From Candidatus Desulfobacillus denitrificans (lineage in GTDB: Bacteria; Pseudomonadota; Gammaproteobacteria; Burkholderiales; Rhodocyclaceae), in assembly GCA_017347485.1 (NCBI GenBank), contig AP021857.1, positions 1,345,390 to 1,409,389 on the forward strand: a stretch of 64,000 nt of DNA, given 5' to 3'. Under the pieces are notes generated by a model. The model did no database searches, had not been told where the DNA came from, and was given only the letters and a program-made list of their open reading frames with translations. A program made the position numbers and the translations under genes. Shown in pieces: positions 47,728-55,421 of this stretch (positions are counted from its first letter, which is position 1; every line of letters begins with the position of its first letter).

Positions 47728-49359
47728 ATGTCCGACGCAACCCCCATTCATGTCCATCAGGCCATCGCCCGGGCCGTTCGCGACCACGGCATTCACACGA
47801 TGTTCGGCCTGATGGGCGATGCCAACCTGTTCATCGCCGACCATTTCGTGCGCGGCTGCGGCGGGCGCTTCGTCCCCGCGGTGCATGAAGGCAGCGCGGT
47901 GCTGATGGCGCTGGCCCACGCGCATGTGCTGGGCGGGATCGGCGTGGCCACCGTCACGCACGGCCCGGCGCTGACCAACTGCGTCACCGCGCTGACCGAG
48001 GGCGCGCGCGGGCAAATCCCGATGGTGCTCTTGGCCGGCGACACGCCGGTCGCCAACCCGCGCCACCTGCAATGCATCGACCAGCGCGCGGTGGTCAATG
48101 CAAGCGGCGCCGGCTTCGAGCAGATGCGATCGCCCGAACTGGCCGCCCGCGACGTCGCCCGCGCCTTTTACCGGGCGCGGGTCGAGCGGCGCCCCATCGT
48201 GCTCAACATGCCGACCGAATTCATGTGGCAGAAAACGGACTATGCGCCCTGCGTGCTGAGCGTCTTCGAGACCCGCGGCGTCGTGCCCGAGGGCGATGCG
48301 CTCGACAAGGCCATCGGCATAATCGCCAGTGCGCGGCGGCCGATGATCCTCGCCGGGGCCGGCGCCCGCGACGCGCGCGCGCAGATCATCCGCCTCGCCG
48401 ATCGGCTGGAGGCGCCGCTCGCCACGACACTCAAGGCCAAGGGACTGTTCCGCGGCCACCCCTACGACATGGACATCTTCGGCACGCTGAGCACGCCGGC
48501 GGCCTGCGAGGCCATCGCCGCATCCGACTGCGTGGTCTGCTTCGGCGCCGGCCTGCACGACTACACCACCGACAAGGGCGCGCTGATGAAGGGCAAGCGG
48601 CTGGTGCAGATCGATACCGACCCGCGCGCCATCGGCCGCAGCGTGCACCCCGATGCAGCCCTGGTCGCCGACGCCGGCCTGACCGCCGAGAACTTCATCC
48701 ACTGGCTCGACGAGGCCGAAATTCCCGCCAGCGGCTTCACCGCCGAGCTCGACAGCCAGACCCTGCGTCGCCACCCGCCGCCGCGCACCGGCCATCCGCG
48801 CGAAGGCTGCGTCAACTTCGTGGCGGCGCTCGAGCGCCTGGAACGGGCCCTGCCGGACGATCGCATTCTCGTCACCGACGGCGGGCGCTTCATGACCGAG
48901 GTGTGGTGCCGGATTTCGGCCCCCGACCCGCGCAGCTTCGTCATGACGGCGAATTTCGGCTCCATCGGCCTCGGGCTGCAGGAAGCCATCGGCGCCTCGA
49001 TCGCCGCGCCGGACCGCCCGGTGGTGCTGTTCTCCGGTGACGGCGGCTTCATGATGGGCGGCCTGGGTGAATTCAACACCGCGGTGCGCCTGAAGCAGGA
49101 TCTGGTGGTGATCCTGTGCAACGACGGCGCTTATGGCGCCGAGCACATCCAGTTCATCGACCGCAACATGGATCCGGGTCTGACGCAGTTCGACTGGCCG
49201 TGTTTTGCCGAGGTCGCGACTTCCCTGGGCGGCCGGGGCATCCTGGTCCGCTCGGACAGCGAGCTTCAGGCCGCCGTCGATGCCATCGGCAGCCGCGACC
49301 GCCCCTTGCTGATCGAACTTCGCCTCGATCCGAACGACGTGCCGCGAATGAAAGCGTAG
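47728..49359 (+). CDS. Thiamine-diphosphate-dependent enzyme (acetolactate-synthase-like)
   Basis: A 543-residue TPP enzyme: Glu54 (VHEGSAVLMA) in the PYR domain, a central domain, and a GDGG motif at 437-440 followed by CND near 465 where most relatives have NN. It belongs to the acetolactate synthase/2-oxoacid decarboxylase superfamily, but is not IlvB and has no small subunit nearby. Control by the divergent Lrp protein suggests a 2-oxoacid or amino-acid-derived substrate, as inference. Distinct from the TPP gene at 2559. Confidence 0.8.
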   Translation: MSDATPIHVHQAIARAVRDHGIHTMFGLMGDANLFIADHFVRGCGGRFVPAVHEGSAVLMALAHAHVLGGIGVATVTHGPALTNCVTALTEGARGQIPMVLLAGDTPVANPRHLQCIDQRAVVNASGAGFEQMRSPELAARDVARAFYRARVERRPIVLNMPTEFMWQKTDYAPCVLSVFETRGVVPEGDALDKAIGIIASARRPMILAGAGARDARAQIIRLADRLEAPLATTLKAKGLFRGHPYDMDIFGTLSTPAACEAIAASDCVVCFGAGLHDYTTDKGALMKGKRLVQIDTDPRAIGRSVHPDAALVADAGLTAENFIHWLDEAEIPASGFTAELDSQTLRRHPPPRTGHPREGCVNFVAALERLERALPDDRILVTDGGRFMTEVWCRISAPDPRSFVMTANFGSIGLGLQEAIGASIAAPDRPVVLFSGDGGFMMGGLGEFNTAVRLKQDLVVILCNDGAYGAEHIQFIDRNMDPGLTQFDWPCFAEVATSLGGRGILVRSDSELQAAVDAIGSRDRPLLIELRLDPNDVPRMKA

Positions 49360-49461
49360 ACGGCGCTGCACGCCGCGCCGCAAGCGCACTTCAGCGGAAC
49401 GCCTGCGATCGGCGCGCGCATTCCTTTCGGAACGGCAGGGCGGGTGCTTCGCGGCGGGCGC

Positions 49462-50190
49462 TCAGCCGTCCTGCGCTTCGAACGGCTGCGCCGCGCAGGC
49501 GTAGAGCCGCTCCAGGATGGTGCGCTCGCGATCGTGGATGGTGGCGAGGAATTGCGCCGGATCGCCCATTTTGCGGAAGGCGCGGTAGCCGTGATCGAGG
49601 AAGGCGTGCAGCTCCGAGAGGCCGGCCAGCCGGGCCGGGGCGCGCATCAGGCGCAGGGCGGCGCTGACGAGGGGCTTGCGGGTGAGGGCGGCGAGGGCTT
49701 CGCCCACTTCGCCGATCAGCTGCAATTGCCGCTCGCGCTCCTGGCGGTGGCCGGCGCGCGGATAGGCGCGGGCGTAGGCGGCGGCGTCGAGCGCGTCCAT
49801 GGCGCCGGCGCGGCGCAGCTCGACGATCAGCGCGGCGTCGAGCTCCTCGGAGAGGGCGTCGACCTCGACGGCCAGGGCGATGGTGCGGATGCCCGAGGCG
49901 GGCAGGGTGGCGGCGAGCGTCGGCAGGATGCGCTCGACCTCGTGGTCGCGCTCGCTGAAGTCCTTCGGGCCGTAGAGGTCGCTGAGGAAGAAGCGCGCGG
50001 CGTCGCGGTAGCGCTCGGAATCGAGCAGGTCGCGGTAGGTGGCGGCCAGCCGCCCGACCTGCCAGGCGCGCAGGCGCAGGCGGTCCTGGCTCATGCGCGG
50101 GTCGGCGTTGGCGGCGGCGCGCAGCGTCTTGGCCGCGACGAGATGGCGGCGCAGCTCGGCGACCCAGCGTTCCTTTTCTTCGCTGCTCAT
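49462..50190 (-). CDS. FFLEELY-motif-like protein, function unknown
   Basis: A 242-residue soluble, mostly helical protein. FFLSDLYGPKDFSERD near 67-82 resembles the FFLEELY motif of a family of unknown function found in betaproteobacteria. No signal peptide, membrane segment or catalytic motif is visible. It is divergent from the ALDH operon (104-base gap) and stands alone; the 102 bases on its other side, up to the TPP gene, hold nothing recognisable. Confidence 0.65.
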   Translation of the reverse strand: MSSEEKERWVAELRRHLVAAKTLRAAANADPRMSQDRLRLRAWQVGRLAATYRDLLDSERYRDAARFFLSDLYGPKDFSERDHEVERILPTLAATLPASGIRTIALAVEVDALSEELDAALIVELRRAGAMDALDAAAYARAYPRAGHRQERERQLQLIGEVGEALAALTRKPLVSAALRLMRAPARLAGLSELHAFLDHGYRAFRKMGDPAQFLATIHDRERTILERLYACAAQPFEAQDG

Positions 50191-50294
50191 GCCGGCATTA
50201 TCGCCTCCGCGGCGGCTGGCCGGCCGCGTTTAGAATCAATTGCCTAACCGGCGCGAAAGGCGCTCGGCTACACTGGTTTCTTCCTACAGGGCGG

Positions 50295-51743
50295 ATGGGG
50301 CGGATGGAGACGACGGCGAAGGGTTCGAACGGGATGGAACTGGCCGGCCACGCCCTGGCGCCGATTCACGCCCGCCTGCGCGAGGCGGCGGCGCGCGACG
50401 CGCATCCCGGCTGGCGCCGGCGCGATGCCTGGCTGGCGGCGCTGGAGCGGCTGGTGCGCGAGAACCAGGCGGAGATCGCCGAGGCGATCCGCGCCGATTT
50501 CGGCAACCGCTCGCGGCACGAGACGCAGCTGCTCGAATTCTTTCCCGCCCTCGAAGGCATCCGCCATGCGCGCCGCCATTTGAAGTCGTGGATGCGCCGG
50601 GAACGGCGCGCCGTGTCGCTGTGGTTCATGCCGGGCCGCGCCCGCGTGCTGCACCAGCCGCTCGGCGTGGTCGGCATCATCGTGCCGTGGAACTATCCGC
50701 TCTACCTGGCCGTCGGGCCGCTGACGGCGGCGCTGGCCGCCGGCAACCGCGTCATGGTGAAGATGTCGGAATACACGCCGGCCGCCTCGGCGCTGTTCGC
50801 CCGCCTGGCGGCGAAATACTTCGCCGAGGACGAGGTGGCGGTGGTGCAGGGCGACGCCGAGATGGCGCAGGCCTTTGCCCGGCTGCCCTTCGGCCATTTG
50901 CTGTTCACCGGCTCGACCCAGGTCGGCTACAGCGTGATGCGCGCCGCCGCCGAGACGCTGACGCCGGTGACCCTCGAATTGGGCGGCAAGTCGCCGGCCA
51001 TCCTCGGCCCCGACTATTCCCTCGAGAAATTCGCCGAGCGCGTGATGGTCGGCAAGACCATGAACGCCGGCCAGACCTGCATCGCGCCCGACTATGTGCT
51101 GGTGCCGGCCGGCCGCGAAGGCGAGTTCGTCGCCGCGGCGCGCAGGGTGGTGGATGCCTGCTATCCGGACATCCTGCGCACGCCGGACTATTCCGCGATC
51201 GTCAGCGAGCGCCACTACCGCCGGCTGGTCGGCCTGATCGAGGATGCGCGCGGGCAGGGCGCCAGCGTGGTGCCGCTCTCGGCCGCGGCGCTGCCCGACG
51301 GGGCGACGCGGCGCATCCCGCCGCTGGCGCTGCTCGGCGCGAACGACGGCATGCTGGCGATGCAGGAGGAGATCTTCGGCCCGCTCCTGCCGGTGCTGCC
51401 CTACCGCGAACTCGACGAGGCGATTCGCTACGTGAATGCGCGGCCGAACCCGCTGGCGCTGTACTACTTCGACCGCGACCGCGATCGCATCGACCGTGTG
51501 CTGGAACAGACCCTCTCCGGCGGCGTCACCATCAACGACACCATCCTGCACATCGCCCAGGACAACCTGCCCTTCGGCGGCGTCGGCGAGAGCGGCAAGG
51601 GCCACTACCACGGCTTCGAGGGTTTCGAGACCTTCTCCAAGAAGAAGGCGGTGTTCTTCCAGTCGCGCCTGAACGGCATCGGCCTGTTCAAGCCGCCCTA
51701 CGGCGCGCTGTTCGAGCGCCTGGTGAAGCTGCTCATCCGCTGA
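50295..51743 (+). CDS. Aldehyde dehydrogenase, coniferyl-aldehyde dehydrogenase type
   Basis: A 482-residue class 3-like ALDH with PWNYPLYLAVGPL near 135-147, Glu228 (LELGGKSPA) and Cys262 (NAGQTCIAPDYV). The C-terminal segment with NLPFGGVGESGKGHYHG and a hydrophobic tail (FERLVKLLIR) matches the coniferyl-aldehyde/fatty-aldehyde dehydrogenase group. Start choices are 50295, 50304 and 50334. It shares a base with the Tat-subunit gene, so it works with a GMC oxidoreductase: alcohol to aldehyde to acid. Confidence 0.85.
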   Translation: MGRMETTAKGSNGMELAGHALAPIHARLREAAARDAHPGWRRRDAWLAALERLVRENQAEIAEAIRADFGNRSRHETQLLEFFPALEGIRHARRHLKSWMRRERRAVSLWFMPGRARVLHQPLGVVGIIVPWNYPLYLAVGPLTAALAAGNRVMVKMSEYTPAASALFARLAAKYFAEDEVAVVQGDAEMAQAFARLPFGHLLFTGSTQVGYSVMRAAAETLTPVTLELGGKSPAILGPDYSLEKFAERVMVGKTMNAGQTCIAPDYVLVPAGREGEFVAAARRVVDACYPDILRTPDYSAIVSERHYRRLVGLIEDARGQGASVVPLSAAALPDGATRRIPPLALLGANDGMLAMQEEIFGPLLPVLPYRELDEAIRYVNARPNPLALYYFDRDRDRIDRVLEQTLSGGVTINDTILHIAQDNLPFGGVGESGKGHYHGFEGFETFSKKKAVFFQSRLNGIGLFKPPYGALFERLVKLLIR

Positions 51744-52267
51744 TGCCGACGCGCCGGCAATTCATCAAGGCAGGCCTCCTCGGCGGCGCCGCGCTGGCGG
51801 CGGCCGGCCTGTTCTGGTCGCGCGGCCTGAAGGAGGCGCCGGGCGGCGCCGTGCCGCCGGGACTGACTTTGTCCCAGCGCAGCATCGTCGCCGCGCTGGC
51901 GCCGGCGATCCTCGCCGGCGCGCTGCCCGCGTCCGGCGAGGCGCGCCGGCTGGCCGTCGCGCGGACGGTGGACGGCGTCGGCGTCGCCATCGCCGGCCTC
52001 TCGGCAGCGGCGCAAAAGGAACTCGGCGAACTGTTCGCGCTGCTCGGCTTCGCGCCGGCGCGCGTGCTGCTGGCGCGGCTGTGGCCGGACTGGGAAGCGG
52101 CCACGCCGGCGCAGGTCGCCGCCTTCCTGCAGGGCTGGCGCTTCAGCCGCTTCGCCCTGCTGCGCAGCGCCTACGCCGGCCTGCACGACCTGGTGCTGGG
52201 CGCCTGGTACGGCAACCCCGATGCCTGGGAGGCCATCGGCTATCCCGGCCCGCCGGAGATGCCATGA
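51743..52267 (+). CDS. Tat-exported small subunit of a GMC-type dehydrogenase
   Basis: A 174-residue protein with a twin-arginine signal (TRRQFIKAGLLGGAALAAAG, Arg4-Arg5). The rest is helical and resembles gluconate 2-dehydrogenase subunit 3, which helps to export or bind the flavin subunit. It overlaps the ALDH (1 base) and the GMC gene (4 bases). A 24-base unit is translated near 36-43, just after the signal region. Confidence 0.75.
   Translation: MPTRRQFIKAGLLGGAALAAAGLFWSRGLKEAPGGAVPPGLTLSQRSIVAALAPAILAGALPASGEARRLAVARTVDGVGVAIAGLSAAAQKELGELFALLGFAPARVLLARLWPDWEAATPAQVAAFLQGWRFSRFALLRSAYAGLHDLVLGAWYGNPDAWEAIGYPGPPEMP
51848..51871 (-). repeat. 24-base unit inside the Tat-subunit gene
   Basis: Minus-strand CAAAGTCAGT-CCCGGCGGC-ACGGC: one mismatch in the left block, right block exact. 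It codes for residues in the variable stretch between the Tat signal and the folded part. Confidence 0.7.
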
Positions 52268-53877
52268 CGATCCGCGATCCGATCCTCGAAGGCATCGGCG
52301 CCGGCTGGCAGGTCATCGACGCCTCGAAACTCGAGGCCGACCGCGAGCTGGAGGCCGATGTCGCCATCGTCGGCAGCGGCGCCGGCGGCGGCATCGCGGC
52401 CGAGATCCTGACGAAGGCGGGGCTGAAGGTCGTCGTCGTCGAGGAAGGGCCGCTGAAATCCTCGACCGATTTCCGCATGCGCGAGTCCGACGCCTATCCG
52501 CAGCTCTATCAGGAATCGGCGGCGCGCAAGACCAAGGACAAGGCCATCAACGTCCTGCAGGGCCGCTGCGTCGGCGGCTCGACGACGGTGAACTGGACGA
52601 GCAGCTTCCGCACGCCGCCGACCACGCTGGCGCACTGGCAGCGCGAGTACGGCCTGAAGGAATTGTCGGTCGAGGCGCTGGCGCCGTGGTTCGACGCCGT
52701 CGAGCGGCGCCTCAACATCCGCTACTGGGACGTCAGCCCGAACGAGAACAACGCCCTGCTGCGCCAGGCCGGCTGGGCGCTGGGCGTGCCGGTGGCGCCG
52801 ATGCGACGCAACGTCAAGGGCTGCTGGAACCTCGGCTACTGCGGCATGGGCTGCCCGACCAACGCCAAGCAGTCGATGCTGGTGACGACGCTGCCGGCGG
52901 CGCTGGCGGGCGGAGCGACCCTGGTCCACCACCTGCGCGCCGAGCGCCTGGCCCTGCGCGGCGGGCGTGCCGAGGCGCTGGAAGGCACGGCGATGCAGGC
53001 GGCGGGCATCCAGCCGCTGCCGTACCGCCTGCGCATCCGGGCGCGGCATTTCGTGCTGGCGGCTGGCGCCATCGGCACGCCGGCGCTGCTGCTGCGAAGC
53101 CATGCGCCCGACCCGCAGCGCCTGCTCGGTCGGCGCACCTTCCTGCACCCGACGACCGTCGCCGCGGCGCTCATGGGCCATGCGGTGAAGGGCTATGCCG
53201 GCGCACCGCAGGCGATCTATTCCGACCACTTCCTCGACAGTGTGCCGGTCGGCGGCCCGATCGGCTACAAGCTGGAAGTGCCGCCGATCCATCCGGTGCT
53301 GTTCGCCACCACGCTGCACGGCTACGGCGAGATGCACCGCAATCTGATGGCCGAGTTCGCCAACACCCATGCCATGCTGGCGCTGCTGCGCGACGGCTTC
53401 CATCCGGACAGCCCGGGCGGCAGCGTGCAGTTGCGCGACGACGGCACGCCGCTGCTCGACTACCCGATCACGGATTTCGTCTGGGACGGCGTGCGCCGCT
53501 CCTGGCTGACGATGGCCGAGCTGCAGTTCGCCGCCGGCGCCAGGCGCGTCTACATCGTGCACGAGCAATGCGGCGGCTACGCCAGCCTGGCGGCGGCGCA
53601 GGCCGGCATCGCGCAGCTGCCGCTCCAGCCGCAGCTGGCGCGCGTCGTCAGCGCCCACGTCATGGGCGGCTGCGGCATGGCGGCGGACGAGCGGCGCGGC
53701 GTCACCGACGTCTGGGGCCGCTATCGCCAGCTCGGCAACGTCACGGTCTGCGACGGCTCGCTGTTCCCGACCAGCATCGGCGCCAATCCGCAGCAGTCGG
53801 TGTACGGCCTCGCGGCGCGCAATGCCAGCCGTCTGGCGGAAGAATTGACCGCACGGCCGGCGCCGGCGTTAGCATAG
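52264..53877 (+). CDS. GMC-family FAD oxidoreductase
   Basis: A 537-residue flavin enzyme: FAD motif GSGAGGG at 37-43, GRCVGGSTTVNW near 100-111, catalytic His near 465 (SAHVMGGCGM) and the C-terminal GANPQQSVYGLAARNA. A cysteine-rich GYCGMGCPTNAKQS segment near 197-210 is shared with long-chain alcohol oxidases and some membrane GMC dehydrogenases. With the Tat subunit and ALDH it probably oxidises primary, perhaps long-chain, alcohols. Sterol or sugar alcohols are alternatives. Confidence 0.87.
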   Translation: MTIRDPILEGIGAGWQVIDASKLEADRELEADVAIVGSGAGGGIAAEILTKAGLKVVVVEEGPLKSSTDFRMRESDAYPQLYQESAARKTKDKAINVLQGRCVGGSTTVNWTSSFRTPPTTLAHWQREYGLKELSVEALAPWFDAVERRLNIRYWDVSPNENNALLRQAGWALGVPVAPMRRNVKGCWNLGYCGMGCPTNAKQSMLVTTLPAALAGGATLVHHLRAERLALRGGRAEALEGTAMQAAGIQPLPYRLRIRARHFVLAAGAIGTPALLLRSHAPDPQRLLGRRTFLHPTTVAAALMGHAVKGYAGAPQAIYSDHFLDSVPVGGPIGYKLEVPPIHPVLFATTLHGYGEMHRNLMAEFANTHAMLALLRDGFHPDSPGGSVQLRDDGTPLLDYPITDFVWDGVRRSWLTMAELQFAAGARRVYIVHEQCGGYASLAAAQAGIAQLPLQPQLARVVSAHVMGGCGMAADERRGVTDVWGRYRQLGNVTVCDGSLFPTSIGANPQQSVYGLAARNASRLAEELTARPAPALA

Positions 53878-53881
53878 CGAC

Positions 53882-54793
53882 ATGGCCGCATCGACCCTCC
53901 ACCGCCTGATGCTCGCGGGCGAGATCGTCCTGTACCTGTTGATCGGGCTGCTCCTGACCGGGCGCTTCGGCTGGGCCTGGCAGCAGGCGCTCGGGCTGGC
54001 CATGCTGCTGATGGTGGCCGGGCGCTGCTTCATCATCGGCGTGACCTTCGCCTTCGCGCGCGCCCACGCCGCGCCGCCGCCGGCGGATTGCCGCATCGGC
54101 TTGCTGCGCGGCATCGCCCTCTACGTGCGCGAGGTGGCGGCCTTCTTCGCCTTGTTCACCCTGATCATGCCCTTCGAGCGACTGTTCATGGCGGCCGACC
54201 GCGTCGGCCGCGCCGAGGGCGGCCGGCTGCCCGTGCTGCTGATCCACGGCTACCAGTGCAACCGCGGCTTCTGGATCGAGCTGCGCGGCCGGCTCGAGCG
54301 CGCCGGCTGGCAGGTGGCGACCGTCAGCCTCGCCCCGGTGTTCAACGACATCGACGGCTACGTCGAGCAGGTGGCGCGCCGCATCGACGAGGTGTGCGCC
54401 GCCGCCGGCACGGAGCAGGTGCTCCTGGTCGGCCACAGCATGGGCGGGCTGGTGTCGCGCGCCTACCTGCGCGCGCGGGGCCCGGCGAAGGTGGCGAAGC
54501 TGATCACGCTCGGCTCGCCGCACCGCGGCAGCCGGCTGGCGGTGATGGGGCCGGGCCGCAACGCCCGCCAGATGATTCCCGGCAGCGCCTGGCTCGCCGG
54601 CCTCAACGCGCCGGGCGCCGTGCCGCTGCCGGCGGCGACGGTGTCGGTCTACAGCTGCCAGGACAATTACGTCATGCCGCAGGACAGCTCGGTGCTGGAG
54701 GGCGCGAAGGGGGTGCCGCTGGCCGGGCTCGGCCACCTCGAGATGGCCTTCTCGCCGGAGATCGCGCGGCGGCTGCTGGCGGAGCTGGGGTAA
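53882..54793 (+). CDS. Membrane-anchored alpha/beta hydrolase (lipase-like)
   Basis: A 303-residue protein with two or three N-terminal membrane segments (about 9-27, 33-55 and 78-98) before a lipase fold. LLIHGYQCNRGFW near 118-130 gives the oxyanion region, GHSMGG at 184-189 holds Ser186, and the final His is in LAGLGHLEMA. A lipase or esterase role on membrane or storage lipid is inferred. It starts 4 bases after the GMC gene. Confidence 0.8.
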   Translation: MAASTLHRLMLAGEIVLYLLIGLLLTGRFGWAWQQALGLAMLLMVAGRCFIIGVTFAFARAHAAPPPADCRIGLLRGIALYVREVAAFFALFTLIMPFERLFMAADRVGRAEGGRLPVLLIHGYQCNRGFWIELRGRLERAGWQVATVSLAPVFNDIDGYVEQVARRIDEVCAAAGTEQVLLVGHSMGGLVSRAYLRARGPAKVAKLITLGSPHRGSRLAVMGPGRNARQMIPGSAWLAGLNAPGAVPLPAATVSVYSCQDNYVMPQDSSVLEGAKGVPLAGLGHLEMAFSPEIARRLLAELG

Positions 54794-54800
54794 TCGACTA

Positions 54801-54824
54801 CCCTCTCCCGCCAGCGGGAGAGGG
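54801..54824. terminator. CCCTCTCCC hairpin between convergent genes
   Basis: Single hairpin CCCTCTCCCGC-CA-GCGGGAGAGGG, a half copy of the paired element at 25439. It lies between the lipase stop and the peroxiredoxin stop, where a two-way terminator is expected; there is no long T run. Confidence 0.6.
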
Positions 54825-54830
54825 GGTGGA

Positions 54831-55292
54831 TCAAAGAAACTTCAGCACTTCCTCGCCGTGGTTGGCGCAGTCGGGGTCGTCGAGCACGTGGGCGATCTTG
54901 CCCTTCCCGTCGATGATGAAAGTCACCCGCTCGTGCATGCCCGCCAGGGCGCGCGCCACGCCGAACAGCCCCGAGCCCGCCACGCCGTAGGCCTTGGCCA
55001 TGGCCCGGTCGGTGTCGGCGAGCAGCGGGAAATTCAGCTTGTACTTCGAGGTGAACTTCCGGTGCGATTCATCGCCCTGCGCCGAGACGCCGAGAATGGC
55101 GGCGCCCCGAGCGGCGATGTCGCGGTTGGCGTCGCGCAGCGAGCAGGCCTGGGCGGTGCAGCCGGGCGTGTCGTCCATCGGGTAGAAATACAGCACCAGC
55201 TTCCTGCCGCGGAAATCCGCCAGCCGGATCACACTGCCGTCGGTGGCGTGGCAGGAAAAGTCCGGGGCGGGATCGCCGGGTTTCGGTTTCAC
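54831..55292 (-). CDS. bcp: Thiol peroxidase, Bcp/PrxQ type
   Basis: A 153-residue peroxiredoxin. Peroxidatic Cys45 and resolving Cys50 sit in PMDDTPGCTAQAC, the pattern of two-Cys PrxQ enzymes. It reduces hydroperoxides, including lipid peroxides, with thioredoxin. It stands alone on the minus strand. Confidence 0.92.
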   Translation of the reverse strand: MKPKPGDPAPDFSCHATDGSVIRLADFRGRKLVLYFYPMDDTPGCTAQACSLRDANRDIAARGAAILGVSAQGDESHRKFTSKYKLNFPLLADTDRAMAKAYGVAGSGLFGVARALAGMHERVTFIIDGKGKIAHVLDDPDCANHGEEVLKFL

Positions 55293-55320
55293 GGGATTAC
55301 CTGTCGGTAAAAAACGCTCT

Positions 55321-55408
55321 CAACGCAGAGATCGCGGAGGCGCGGAGGACGCAGAGAAATTCGAATGGTTTTCTCTGTGATCTCTGCGTCTCCGTGTCCC
55401 CTGCGTTG
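55321..55408. repeat. ACGCAGAG hairpin repeat
   Basis: CAACGCAG at the left end and CTGCGTTG at the right end, with CGGAG/CTCCG units inside. It is a GC-richer relative of the 30385 element. It lies between the fatty acyl-CoA reductase stop and the peroxiredoxin start, both on the minus strand. Confidence 0.7.
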
Positions 55409-55421
55409 AAGGAGGTTGGCC

